Counted from the first letter of the stretch, positions 16,917 to 24,893 are shown. The stretch is DNA of 32,661 nucleotides from CBDCUE01 sp965222515 (GCA_965222515.1 CBDCUE010000002.1:1-32661); one strand, 5' to 3'. Made by a program: numbers and translations. Notes: generated by a model from the letters alone, not told the origin.

Positions 16917-17091
16917 TTTAGCTTATTTTCTTAATTTATGTATGCATAATTTTATCTACATAACTCAATTATATGTGTATTTTAAGATATTTGTCAATGC
17001 TCTTATTTATCTAATTTTTTCTAAAAAAGATAAAATATATAAAAAACCATCCTTTATTTTGTAATTTATTTAAATATAAAATACAAATATT

Positions 17092-17229
17092 ATGAAAAAA
17101 AAGAAAGAAACACACAGTGTGTTTTTATATATATTTTTAATAGTATTTTTAGGGGTGCTAAAAACCCTTATAGGGACTGGCTTTACAAGGAAGAACTATC
17201 AAAAATTACTACTTTTTGAAGAGGTATAA
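17092..17229 (+). CDS. Possible 45-aa membrane peptide
   Basis: The open frame starts MKKKKETHS, followed by a hydrophobic stretch (VFLYIFLIVFLGVL) and a short polar tail with charged ends. A basic N-terminus plus one membrane span is the layout of many small membrane peptides, including type I toxins. There is no clear ribosome binding site and no homologue I recognise. It could be fortuitous. Confidence 0.25.
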   Translation: MKKKKETHSVFLYIFLIVFLGVLKTLIGTGFTRKNYQKLLLFEEV

Positions 17230-17310
17230 ATATGCTTATCAACGATTAAATAGGGTTGGTTTTTTTGTTTTACCCAAAAAAGGCTAGATGTCTCTAGTTT
17301 CTAAAAAAAC

Positions 17311-17330
17311 GACGAGAGGTTGCCACCTAT
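17311..17330 (+). repeat. Iteron, isolated copy
   Basis: GACGAGAGGTTGCCACCT followed by AT, identical to the tandem units at 17561-17649. It ends the first copy of the duplicated block of about 85 bp. Confidence 0.8.
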
Positions 17331-17451
17331 TTTTTGTTTTCTAAAAAACGGGGAGCTATAACTACCTATAAAATTAAGGATCTATATATTTTGCTGTTGT
17401 AATATAGAAGAGATATAATAAATAAATTTCATTAAAAACAAAAGAATACAC

Positions 17452-17475
17452 AACACACACATAAATGTGTGTGTT
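17452..17475. repeat. 24-base palindrome in the origin
   Basis: AACACACACAT and ATGTGTGTGTT are perfect 11-bp arms around two A residues. A smaller related palindrome, AAACACAC-A-GTGTGTTT, lies at 17108-17124. They may extrude as cruciforms or bind a dimeric protein. Confidence 0.6.
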
Positions 17476-17560
17476 AATAGGATTAAATAGGGTTAAATAG
17501 GGTTAGTTTTTTTGTTTTACCCAAAAAAGGCTAGATGTCTCTAGTTTCTAAAAAAAAAAC

Positions 17561-17702
17561 GACGAGAGGTTGCCACCTATTTCGACGAGAGGTTGCCACC
17601 TATTTCGACGAGAGGTTGCCACCTATTTCGACGAGAGGTTGCCACCTATAAGAATGGAAAAAGATAGAAAACTGCTGTAATTGACGAGAAGTTGCCACCT
17701 AT
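17561..17702 (+). repeat. Iteron array: four tandem 23-bp repeats plus one outlier
   Basis: Units begin at 17561, 17584, 17607 and 17630 with an exact 23-bp period. The core is GACGAGAGGTTGCCACCT, and the first three units are followed by ATTTC. A fifth with one mismatch (GAGAAGTT) begins at 17683. Each core contains AGGT-TGCC-ACCT, a small dyad. A helical spacing near 23 bp and tight conservation point to binding sites for the replication initiator. Confidence 0.88.
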
Positions 17703-17848
17703 TTTTTTGTTTTAAAAATTTGTGTGTGTTATATATTATAGATATTTTTTTAGTTATAAAAATGTTATATGTTTTTTATGACCTAAAAATTATGTGTAAT
17801 TATATAGTCGCACCTAAATAATTACATTTTTAGTTAAATTAACAATTA

Positions 17849-18727
17849 TTAAATAATAAAAAGTGTGTTTTTTCTTAAAAAAATACTTTTTATTACAAAA
17901 ATTACCATTTGGATTTTGGCAAAAAGATAACTATCTATGCAGTTTAACAGCTTTCTTAAGTTAAATCCCATAGCAGTTGCTATTGCATTCATATTATCGC
18001 CCACTTTCCCTTTAAGATAACATCTTGCCCCCCTTGAGCCATCATTTTTAATATGACCTATCACTGGCTCTATCGCATTTCTTCGTTTTTGATATTTCTT
18101 TTGCAAAATAGATAATGTTTTCTTTCTTGTTCTTGCCACAATAACATTTTTATCTTTTATTCCATGACCTTTATAGCCTTGATCAACATAAACCTCCCTA
18201 AAACTCTTGCCACTCAACCTTTCTGCTTGTTCCAAATTAGATTTTAATGTATGTCCATCATACGGATTGTTATCAAATGATTTTGCTCCTAAAACAAAAT
18301 TTGACCTAGAACTTACTACAAAACCTACTTTACAACCAAACTCATATTTCTTGTGAGCTTTTCCCTTACTTATGCAACTCACATCTTCATGCCATGAATA
18401 AATCTTATTCTTATTCGTTCTTTGCTGATTGTAAATTAACTTTGCTCTTAGCAATGCTTGAAATAATTTACTATTGTTTTTCAAATCTCCTTTCTTATTA
18501 TCAATATCCCTTATTACTCTACCCAAATAATTCTTTACTTTCTTCTGTTCTGCTTTTCTACCCTTTCTTGACATACTGTATCTCGCTGACATAAAAAGAC
18601 TCTTTTTACCAACTATTCTATAATTCTGCCTCAATTTTATACCCTCTGCTTCTGCCAACTTTACCAAACTCTCCCTTGCTTTATGGCACAGCTTAGTATC
18701 TGTAGGATAAGTTATTGCTTTTTTTGA
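17849..18727 (-). CDS. IS-A transposase orfB (copy A3)
   Basis: This frame holds the second and third catalytic residues (Asp in YVDQGYKG, Glu in RNAIEPVIGHIK) and an intact C-terminus ending RKNTLFII. It has no good start of its own; the first in-frame start-like codon (a GTG-type start at 18667) is far inside the alignment with the fused A4 protein. It is best read as the continuation of orfA by a -1 shift at A AAA AAG (complement of 18718-18724). Apart from that site, this copy has no lesions. Confidence 0.82.
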   Translation of the reverse strand, partial: SKKAITYPTDTKLCHKARESLVKLAEAEGIKLRQNYRIVGKKSLFMSARYSMSRKGRKAEQKKVKNYLGRVIRDIDNKKGDLKNNSKLFQALLRAKLIYNQQRTNKNKIYSWHEDVSCISKGKAHKKYEFGCKVGFVVSSRSNFVLGAKSFDNNPYDGHTLKSNLEQAERLSGKSFREVYVDQGYKGHGIKDKNVIVARTRKKTLSILQKKYQKRRNAIEPVIGHIKNDGSRGARCYLKGKVGDNMNAIATAMGFNLRKLLNCIDSYLFAKIQMVIFVIKSIFLRKNTLFII

Positions 18728-19182
18728 ACTGTGTTATCCACTGTTATCCTCTTAAAATCAGCTGATTTTAAAACTTTTGTATTTTTTGCTATTTCTATTG
18801 TTTCTGACAATAAATATTCCATTCCTTCTTCTCCTATTCTTTTTCTAAAATATACCAAATTCTCTGGAACTGTTGGTAACTTATGCTCAAAATATCTACT
18901 TCCACAAAAATATTGATAATATGGATTCTCTACCCAAAGCTCACATATCTTTTCATCTGATTGCTTTTCTATTTCTTTTAACATCAATAATCCACACATT
19001 AACCTTATGGGAAGCCCACCTCTACCTAAATTACTATATTTTAATGAAAATTTCTCTTCCATGCTTCTCCAATCTACTAATTTTGATAATATTACTAGTT
19101 TATGCTTCATATTTATGATATTTACTAATTCATTTCTGAACATATCCATATCATTTCCTGTTTGGTGAGTTTTGTGTAACAT
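18712..19182 (-). CDS. IS-A transposase orfA (copy A3)
   Basis: A 156-residue N-terminal part with LPIRLMCGLLMLKE and ENPYYQYFCGSRYFEH, and the first catalytic Asp near the end. The zero frame ends VQKKQ just past the slippery heptamer. Alone it might act as a regulator or inhibitor, as OrfA proteins do in other insertion sequences; shifted, it forms the full transposase. Confidence 0.85.
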   Translation of the reverse strand: MLHKTHQTGNDMDMFRNELVNIINMKHKLVILSKLVDWRSMEEKFSLKYSNLGRGGLPIRLMCGLLMLKEIEKQSDEKICELWVENPYYQYFCGSRYFEHKLPTVPENLVYFRKRIGEEGMEYLLSETIEIAKNTKVLKSADFKRITVDNTVQKKQ

Positions 19183-19291
19183 TTTTGCAAGGTTTTAAGA
19201 GTTATTGGTAATAAGCTTGTGTTTTTACTATGCAAATTATACAACTAAACCCTTATACTGCAAGGCTTTTTATAGTTTTTTAGGGACGACT

Positions 19292-19460
19292 AAATATCTT
19301 TTTTTATAAATATGGCAATAATATCCTTTTTCATTTTTTTTGTTTATTTTTGGATATGCTGAGACTATTTTATCAAAGTTCTCAACTAGTTTTTTAACAA
19401 AAGAAATTGCCCTTTTGGGAGAGTCTTTTGCTATGTATTTTGTTATTTTTTTATGCCTAC
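19292..19460 (-). pseudogene. ParE-type toxin fragment cut by IS-A3
   Basis: The minus strand reads KITKYIAKDSPKRAISFVKK, then LVENFDKIVSAYPKI and GYYCHIYKKRYL up to the IS-A3 end. It matches residues 16-66 of the toxin at 3323-3928 (ISDYIAKDSIKRAISF and HIYKKYL). The N-terminal part is frameshifted and the C-terminal half is absent. It is therefore a dead second copy of the same toxin family. Confidence 0.75.
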
Positions 19461-19536
19461 TTCATACTTTTTGGTTCTTGTAATTTTATATGAATACATA
19501 AAAACAATTTCAACTATTTTGAATAGGCTATTTGTT

Positions 19537-19728
19537 CTATTCTGTCAAACAATCTTTGTGTATTTTTGGTGTTGCTTCTTCATATCTACCTGCTTCAAAA
19601 TCTGCCTCTCCCTCTGCTATGCCTCTATCTATTCTCATAATTTCCAATCGCAGAGCAATTTCTTTTTCAGCCTCTTCTTGGTCTTTACAAACTCCTTTGC
19701 TTTTCTGTAACCTGCAAAGCCCTAACAT
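19537..19728 (-). pseudogene. Antitoxin remnant, paralogue of the gene at 3084-3323
   Basis: About 63 residues with KGVCKDQEEAEKEIALRLEI and GEADFEAGRYEEA align with the central part of the 79-residue antitoxin (CKDEKEAEYQIALQLDM, GRADYEAGRY). The N-terminus reads differently and upstream DNA suggests a frameshift, while the end reads HKDCLTE instead of the paralogue's FIDDFVTKLE. It sits upstream of the matching toxin fragment. Confidence 0.65.
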
Positions 19729-19870
19729 TGCCTCTTGCAGGTATAATTTTCTTTATTTTTCTAATAGCTGTGATAGCTTTTTCACCTTTGCAAAAGTAAT
19801 AATACCAAATATAAGTTTTTACAAGTGGCTTTAAAAGGGAATATAAAATCAAGTAAAAACTTAAAGCTCT

Positions 19871-19893
19871 GACCGCTAGTTTTTTAAATTAGT
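19871..19893. terminator. Hairpin downstream of rep
   Basis: GACCGCTA and TAGTGGTC form an 8-bp stem with one G-U pair, lying about 16 bases past the rep stop. T-rich DNA follows on the plus strand (ATCTTCTTTTTTT); on the minus strand the run is weaker. A rep terminator is plausible. Confidence 0.4.
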
Positions 19894-19908
19894 GGTCATC
19901 TTCTTTTT

Positions 19909-21444
19909 TTAAGCTACTTTCTTTTTCTCAAAGCTAATTATTGCTTGATCTACCCCAAAATATTCTTTTGAACATTCTTGTAAACTTTCCTCAAAATGAG
20001 CTTCTATATGATTCGCAACAAATTTGTTTTTACAAAAAAATTTTATTTGCTCTTCTTTAACAGAAATTAAATCTATGTTTTTAAACCAAGTTTTAAAATC
20101 ACCCTCCCCTACTTTGCTTAATAATTTATTTAAAAATTTATTATATTTTTCTTGGTTTTCTGTATTATAGGATTTTCCAAAATACTCACTAATTTCTTTT
20201 ATCTCTTCTTGAGAATTAACAACATTATTAGATTTCCATTTTTCTTTTATAGCTGTTTTTATTAACCTATCTGCATTATATTTTTGTCCTTTTTCTTTAT
20301 ATATATTTATAGCTTCTTTTACTGCTTCTAAAGATGCTAGAGTTTCCTGTTCTTTTTTGTTGTCTTTAATTTTTGCTATTATAGAAATAGCTAGATCTTC
20401 TGAAACTCCCTGCTCTATGAACTTACTTTTTAACTCTGTTTTTTCTACAAAAACCGCAGATATGCTACCACTAGATATAGCATGTGTTTTTTTGCCTTCT
20501 ATTTTTTTATTTTGATAAAAATTTCCTTTCTTAATATCCTCACAAAATTCTTCTGATAAATATAAAAAATATTTTATATCTTCTATTTTGTTTTTTCTTT
20601 TGTTATTTAAAATTATTTCTTCTTTGTAGTTAATAATTATATTGCTTGCGGTCATTTCTTTTAATATTTTTTCTACATGCCTCTTATTGTCTGGCAATCT
20701 CTTATATGCAGATATACTGCTATCCCTAATAATAGTAGTAAGCATTATTGTATAAGGGTTATTTGCTGTTCCTTGAGTATAGTGATGAGAAATTCTTTTT
20801 AAAAGCCACCTAGAAAGAGAGTATTTCAACGACATACATTGCTTATAATTAAACAATCTATTTGTGTTTTCTTTAATTGACTTATTTACTAATACATTAA
20901 ATTTTACAAAAGACCTGTCCTTGCTTCCTCTTTTTGAAAATGCATATACATCTATTGGGTGAAAATCAAATTGATCGTTTCTATCTTCTGATTCTATTTT
21001 AATAGAGCTATTATGTAATATTTGTATAGCTTCTTTAATTTGATTTTTATTGTAGCCATGTCCTCTTTTAGACAGTTCTTGCTCAACTTCATATAAAGAA
21101 AAATAAACACCAACAGAATCATCAATAACGGCACTTCCTTTATCGATAGCTATTTTTCTTAATGCATCTTCTACCAACTCCTCTCTTTCTCCTAAATAAT
21201 ATGCCTTTTCTATTCCATTTCTATTTCTTATCAAGGCAGGAGATATGTTTATATTAAATTTTTTATTTCTAAATACAAAAGCCCTTTCTATGTTATGCAG
21301 AAATTTCCCTTCTATTCTTTTTACCCCTCCATAAACATATTTAGGTAATACATCGTAGAGTTCTATGGTTTGAGAATAATCCTCTTTTTTAATGAGATCT
21401 ATTCCATAAAAAGAAAATAAATCTATGTGTTTTTCTTTCTCCAT
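19909..21444 (-). CDS. Plasmid replication initiator with DnaA domain-I-like C-terminus
   Basis: A 511-residue protein. The N-terminal part (to about residue 310) has the composition and spacing of winged-helix initiators: YKQCMSLKYSLSRWLLKRISHHY, then a predicted DNA-binding segment. A helical linker follows (about 340-420). The last 75 residues (FLNKLLSKVGEGDFKTWF and IDLISVKEEQIKFFCKNKF, then VANHIEAHFEESL) strongly resemble the DnaA N-terminal domain that contacts the DnaB helicase. I associate this arrangement with DnaA-like plasmid proteins of Rickettsia. It should bind the iterons and load helicase. It is third in the parA-RHH-rep unit and its start is 18 bases after the RHH stop. Confidence 0.82.
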   Translation of the reverse strand: MEKEKHIDLFSFYGIDLIKKEDYSQTIELYDVLPKYVYGGVKRIEGKFLHNIERAFVFRNKKFNINISPALIRNRNGIEKAYYLGEREELVEDALRKIAIDKGSAVIDDSVGVYFSLYEVEQELSKRGHGYNKNQIKEAIQILHNSSIKIESEDRNDQFDFHPIDVYAFSKRGSKDRSFVKFNVLVNKSIKENTNRLFNYKQCMSLKYSLSRWLLKRISHHYTQGTANNPYTIMLTTIIRDSSISAYKRLPDNKRHVEKILKEMTASNIIINYKEEIILNNKRKNKIEDIKYFLYLSEEFCEDIKKGNFYQNKKIEGKKTHAISSGSISAVFVEKTELKSKFIEQGVSEDLAISIIAKIKDNKKEQETLASLEAVKEAINIYKEKGQKYNADRLIKTAIKEKWKSNNVVNSQEEIKEISEYFGKSYNTENQEKYNKFLNKLLSKVGEGDFKTWFKNIDLISVKEEQIKFFCKNKFVANHIEAHFEESLQECSKEYFGVDQAIISFEKKKVA

Positions 21445-21462
21445 GTTGCTATTTCTTACATA

Positions 21463-21711
21463 TTATATAACACCTGCTTTTTTCAAAGCTCTTCTTAAAT
21501 ATACTGATATATTTACACCTGTTTCCTCACAATGCAGTTCTATTTTTTCTTTTTCTGTTTTTGTAAAATTAAGAGACATCCTTTGATTTAAAGGTTCTTC
21601 ATATTTTTGTGGTCTACCAAGAATTTTTGTTTCTTTTTTAATGTTTTTGTCACTTGTGTTAGAACTACCTAGATACCCCCTTGTTTCTTTTTTAAGCTGC
21701 GATAAGTCCAT
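21463..21711 (-). CDS. Ribbon-helix-helix partition protein (ParB/ParG-like)
   Basis: An 82-residue protein with a flexible, charged N-terminus and a C-terminal ribbon-helix-helix: strand RMSLNF, helix TKTEKEKIELHCEETG, turn, and helix SVYLRRALKKAG. This layout matches the small DNA-binding partners of type Ib ParA proteins, which bind the centromere and repress the operon. Its start overlaps the end of parA by 20 bases, so translation is coupled. Confidence 0.78.
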   Translation of the reverse strand: MDLSQLKKETRGYLGSSNTSDKNIKKETKILGRPQKYEEPLNQRMSLNFTKTEKEKIELHCEETGVNISVYLRRALKKAGVI

Positions 21712-22294
21712 TTTTATTTACCTCCAAAAAATTAATTAAATTATTAAATTGCTCATTCACTAGCTTAAAACTAAATGCTTGTAAACCACCTTCTTTTACC
21801 AAGCTAGCAATAGATTTTTTCTTCTCAAAAACTGCATCTAAGGCTTTGGATTGTTTTATTGGAATAATAGGATATTTATATTCTAGTTCCTCAAAAGCAT
21901 TTTTTAGGTTTTTAAAATCTTCTCCTTGAACTCTGTTAGCTACTATTACAATATTGTTGTTGTATTTTTTTATTTCTTCAATTGTGTTGATAGACACTTG
22001 AACATTTAACATATTACAAACAACAGGTATTATAACAAAGTCAGATATTTTTAAAGCATCAATAACTCTATTATCTAAATATCCTCCAAAATCAAATATA
22101 GTGTTATAATCTTCTGGAATATCAGGGATATCTTCATTGGGTTCTATTTTTAACAACCTACTACTTGGTAATACATTTTCCATAGGAGAATATACATCGT
22201 TAGTAATAATTCCATAATCTAAGGTAAGAGATAGATTTAAACTAAGGCTTGTTTTACCCACACCTCCTTTTAAGTTATAAACTGTAATCTTCAT
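21692..22294 (-). CDS. parA: ParA-type partition ATPase
   Basis: A 200-residue protein with a deviant Walker A motif KGGVGKTS (residues 9-16) and two leucine-rich following helices. It also has a FDFGGYLDNRVIDAL segment in the switch region and a KISDFVIIPVVCN strand. It is short, without an N-terminal DNA-binding domain, as in type Ib partition systems. With the RHH protein it should segregate the plasmid. It is the first gene of the minus-strand unit that continues into rep. Upstream are an inverted repeat and long direct repeats that may be operator and centromere. Confidence 0.88.
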   Translation of the reverse strand: MKITVYNLKGGVGKTSLSLNLSLTLDYGIITNDVYSPMENVLPSSRLLKIEPNEDIPDIPEDYNTIFDFGGYLDNRVIDALKISDFVIIPVVCNMLNVQVSINTIEEIKKYNNNIVIVANRVQGEDFKNLKNAFEELEYKYPIIPIKQSKALDAVFEKKKSIASLVKEGGLQAFSFKLVNEQFNNLINFLEVNKNGLIAA

Positions 22295-22330
22295 AGCAAT
22301 TTTTATTTCAATAAATTTATATGTATTAAA

Positions 22331-22356
22331 GTAATATTATCTTTTTTTTATATTAC
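22331..22356. promoter_or_regulatory. Inverted repeat upstream of parA (operator candidate)
   Basis: GTAATAT (22331-22337) and ATATTAC (22350-22356) are perfect 7-bp arms, about 40 bases upstream of the parA start. Its position fits autorepression by the partition proteins. Confidence 0.4.
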
Positions 22357-22385
22357 AAGTGTTTATATATTTTTTTATTTTATAA

Positions 22386-22600
22386 AAACATATAAACAGA
22401 TATAAAGCAAATATCATTTAACAAACATAAAACATTTTTAGGACATATAAAAGATATAAAATAAATATCACTTAACAAACATAAAACACTTTTAAAACAT
22501 ACAAAGCAAATATCATTTAACAAACATAAAACACCTTTAAAACATATAAAGTAAATATAACTTAATAAATACAAAACATATGTAACTAAAAACATACCTA
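22386..22600 (-). repeat. Centromere-like direct repeats upstream of parA
   Basis: The core TTAACAAACATAAAAC (plus strand) occurs at 22418, 22472 and 22517, with a diverged fourth (TTAATAAATACAAAAC) at 22562. Spacings are 54, 45 and 45 bp, and surrounding bases are also conserved. Arrays of direct repeats next to parA are the usual form of parS/parC sites for RHH-type partners. IS-A4 begins at 22605, so the array may be truncated. Confidence 0.65.
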
Positions 22601-22604
22601 TATA

Positions 22605-24095
22605 GTCGTCCCTAAAAAACTATAAAAAGCCTTGCAGTATAAGGGTTTAGTTGTATAATTTGCATAGTAAAAACACAAGCTTATTACCAATAACTCTTAA
22701 AACCTTGCAAAAATGTTACACAAAACTCACCAAACAGGAAATGATATGGATATGTTCAGAAATGAATTAGTAAATATCATAAATATGAAGCATAAACTAG
22801 TAATATTATCAAAATTAGTAGATTGGAGAAGCATGGAAGAGAAGTTTTCTATAAAATATAGTAATTTGGGAAGAGGAGGACTACCTATAAGATTAATGTG
22901 TGGATTATTGATGTTAAAAGAAATAGAAAAGCAATCAGATGAAAAGATATGTGAGCTTTGGGTAGAGAATCCATATTATCAATATTTTTGTGGAAGTAGA
23001 TATTTTGAGCATAAGTTACCAACAGTTCCAGAGAATTTGGTGTATTTTAGAAAAAGAATAGGAGAAGAAGGGATGGAATATTTGTTTTCAGAAACAATAA
23101 AAATAGCAAAAAATACAAAAGTTTTAAAATCAGCTGATTTTAAAAGAGTAACAGTAGATAGCACAGTTCAAGAAAAAGCAATAACTTATCCTACAGATAC
23201 TAAGCTGTGCCATAAAGCAAGGGAGAGTTTGGTAAAGTTGGCAGAAGCAGAGGGTATAAAATTGAGGCAGAATTATAAAATAGTTGGTAAAAAGAGTCTT
23301 TTTATGTCAGCGAGATACAGTATGTCAAGAAAGGGTAGAAAAGCAAAAGCAGAACAGAAAAAAGTAAAGAATTATTTGGGTAGAGTAATAAGGGATATTG
23401 ATAATAAGAAAGGAGATTTGAAAAACAATAGTAAATTATTTCAAGCATTGCTAAGAGCAAAGTTAATTTACAATCAGCAAAGAACGGATAAGAATAAGAT
23501 TTATTCATGGCATGAAGATGTGAGTTGCATAAGTAAGGGAAAAGCTCACAAGAAATATGAGTTTGGTTGTAAAGTAGGTTTTGTAGTAAGTTCTAGGTCA
23601 AATTTTGTTTTAGGAGCAAAGTCATTTGATAACAATCCGTATGATGGACATACATTAAAATCTAATTTGGAACAAGCAGAAAGGTTGAGTGGCAAGAGTT
23701 TTAGGGAGGTTTATGTTGATCAAGGCTATAAAGGTCATGGAATAAAAGATAAAAATGTTATTGTGGCAAGAACAAGAAAGAAAACATTATCTATTTTGCA
23801 AAAGAAATATCAAAAACGAAGAAATGCGATAGAGCCAGTGATAGGTCATATTAAAAATGATGGCTCAAGGGGGGCAAGATGTTATCTTAAAGGGAAAGTG
23901 GGCGATAATATGAATGCAATAGCAACTGCTATGGGATTTAACTTAAGAAAGCTGTTAAACTGCATAGATAGTTATCTTTTTGCCAAAATCCAAATGGTAA
24001 TTTTTGTAATAAAAAGTATTTTTTTAAGAAAAAACACACTTTTTATTATTTAATAATTGTTAATTTAACTAAAAATGTAATTATTTAGGTGCGAC
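22605..24095 (+). mobile_element. IS-A copy A4 (complete)
   Basis: Full 1491-bp element from GTCGTCCC to GGTGCGAC with TA on each side (22603-22604 and 24096-24097). It encodes the only single-frame transposase of the four copies. It lies between the partition repeats and the virB operon, and its right end is 37 bases before a predicted virB promoter. Confidence 0.93.
22713..24053 (+). CDS. IS-A transposase, fused 446-aa form
   Basis: A DDE transposase of the IS5 type. Asp149 (VTVDST), Asp336 (YVDQGY) and Glu374 (AIEPV), with R370 and K381, match the R(3)E(6)K signature. At the place where the other copies read A AAA AAG, this copy reads CAAGAAAAAGCA, so orfA and orfB are fused without frameshifting. 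The protein should therefore be made constitutively at full length, making A4 the likeliest source of transposase. Start at 22713, shared with the orfA of the other copies. Confidence 0.93.
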   Translation: MLHKTHQTGNDMDMFRNELVNIINMKHKLVILSKLVDWRSMEEKFSIKYSNLGRGGLPIRLMCGLLMLKEIEKQSDEKICELWVENPYYQYFCGSRYFEHKLPTVPENLVYFRKRIGEEGMEYLFSETIKIAKNTKVLKSADFKRVTVDSTVQEKAITYPTDTKLCHKARESLVKLAEAEGIKLRQNYKIVGKKSLFMSARYSMSRKGRKAKAEQKKVKNYLGRVIRDIDNKKGDLKNNSKLFQALLRAKLIYNQQRTDKNKIYSWHEDVSCISKGKAHKKYEFGCKVGFVVSSRSNFVLGAKSFDNNPYDGHTLKSNLEQAERLSGKSFREVYVDQGYKGHGIKDKNVIVARTRKKTLSILQKKYQKRRNAIEPVIGHIKNDGSRGARCYLKGKVGDNMNAIATAMGFNLRKLLNCIDSYLFAKIQMVIFVIKSIFLRKNTLFII

Positions 24096-24132
24096 TATTT
24101 AAGAGTAATTGTATTTTTTTACAGCATAAAGA

Positions 24133-24160
24133 TTGACAATAAAAATCAACAGCTTATTAC
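24133..24160 (+). promoter_or_regulatory. Candidate promoter of the virB operon
   Basis: A consensus -35 TTGACA (24133-24138) is followed after 16 bases by TATTAC (four of six to consensus). The first virB ATG is about 110 bases downstream. It lies just outside IS-A4. Confidence 0.45.
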
Positions 24161-24267
24161 TGGACAGGTTGTTAATTGTTAGAAACATAATTGAATTTTT
24201 CTAAAACTCAATTGTTGCTTTCTTTGCTTTTTAAACAAACACCAAATAACTTAAACAACAAATTTAA

Positions 24268-24582
24268 ATGAAAAAACAACAAGTACAAAAATATTTTACT
24301 TTTTTTATATTTTCAATATTGGTGATGATGGTGTTGCCAAATGATTTATTGGCAGCAGGGAATCCTTTTGATGAATTAGGAAAAACAGCAAAAGAGGGTT
24401 ATGAGCATTTTGTGTCAACGATTGTAGTAATTTTAGGAACAGTTTACTCCGTTATTACAATAATACAAATTAAGGCAGGAAAAAAACAATGGTCAGATTT
24501 AATAAATGTATTGATTATTACATCAATACTTGGATCAATTGTGTTGATAGTAGAATTTATTACAGGCGCTAGCTTAGGATAA
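24268..24582 (+). CDS. virB2: VirB2/TrbC-type pilin
   Basis: A 104-residue protein with a long signal peptide (hydrophobic 10-24, likely cleavage after LLAAG or nearby), then two membrane segments (about 48-66 and 79-100) separated by a short basic loop (KAGKKQWSD). This is the standard form of VirB2 major pilins, which polymerise outside the cell to form the conjugative pilus. First gene of the operon; the next starts 2 bases later. Confidence 0.85.
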   Translation: MKKQQVQKYFTFFIFSILVMMVLPNDLLAAGNPFDELGKTAKEGYEHFVSTIVVILGTVYSVITIIQIKAGKKQWSDLINVLIITSILGSIVLIVEFITGASLG

Positions 24583-24584
24583 AT

Positions 24585-24893
24585 ATGCAACAATATAAAA
24601 CAGATAACCATGTATTTTTTAGTTTGACAACCCCTTTAATTGTCCGAGGGTTGCCTTTATCTTATATGTTTTGTATAGGTGTTGTGGTTGGTGCTTTATT
24701 TTTATATGTAGGATTACTTTTTGGACAAATGGAAATTATGTATTTTTTAGTGCCATTGGTTATTTTTTGTTATTTTTATGGCAAAAGAAGAACTTTTTTA
24801 GATCCTTTTTGGTGGGAGAGTTTGTTGGCACACTTGAAATTTCATAACTTTTCACTCAATGCAATAAAAGATGAATTAACCTATATTCCATAA
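24585..24893 (+). CDS. virB3: VirB3/TrbD-like membrane protein
   Basis: A 102-residue protein with two central membrane segments (about 26-46 and 50-65) and a typical VirB3 start (FFSLTTPLIVRGLPLSYM). The RRTFLDPFW motif follows the second segment. VirB3 is an inner-membrane subunit that associates with VirB4. Position between pilin and VirB4 is canonical. Confidence 0.85.
   Translation: MQQYKTDNHVFFSLTTPLIVRGLPLSYMFCIGVVVGALFLYVGLLFGQMEIMYFLVPLVIFCYFYGKRRTFLDPFWWESLLAHLKFHNFSLNAIKDELTYIP

Larger units (their letters stand above)
16917..17806. other. Putative vegetative replication origin region
   Basis: About 890 bases with one possible small peptide but rich in structure: iterons at 17311-17330, 17561-17649 and 17683-17702, a duplicated block of about 85 bp that each time ends in an iteron (about 17246-17330 and 17493-17580), a 24-base palindrome at 17452-17475, and a very AT-rich stretch at 17703-17806 that could be the unwinding element. 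Iterons plus an AT-rich flank are typical of Rep-controlled plasmid origins. The matching rep gene is at 19909-21444, on the far side of IS-A3. Confidence 0.65.
17807..19290 (-). mobile_element. IS-A copy A3
   Basis: Complete element with both ends, GTCGCACC at 17807 and GGGACGAC ending at 19290, flanked by TA on both sides. It cuts off the 3' end of a ParE-like gene at 19292, but no continuation of that gene is found beyond its other end, which suggests later recombination between IS-A copies. It separates the iterons from the rep gene. Confidence 0.92.

Noticed and set aside
17561..17649. Tandem 23-bp repeats as a CRISPR array
   Set aside because: Units abut with no unique spacers and there are no cas genes; iterons explain them better.
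22380..22595. 71-aa Cys-rich repeat protein on the minus strand
   Set aside because: The open frame comes from the 45-bp repeat period upstream of parA and looks like a by-product of the repeats.
24098..24190. Missing 3' half of the IS-A3-interrupted toxin at the right flank of IS-A4
   Set aside because: Joining the flanks across TA gives either a quick stop or a poor match to the toxin C-terminus, so the link is not supported.
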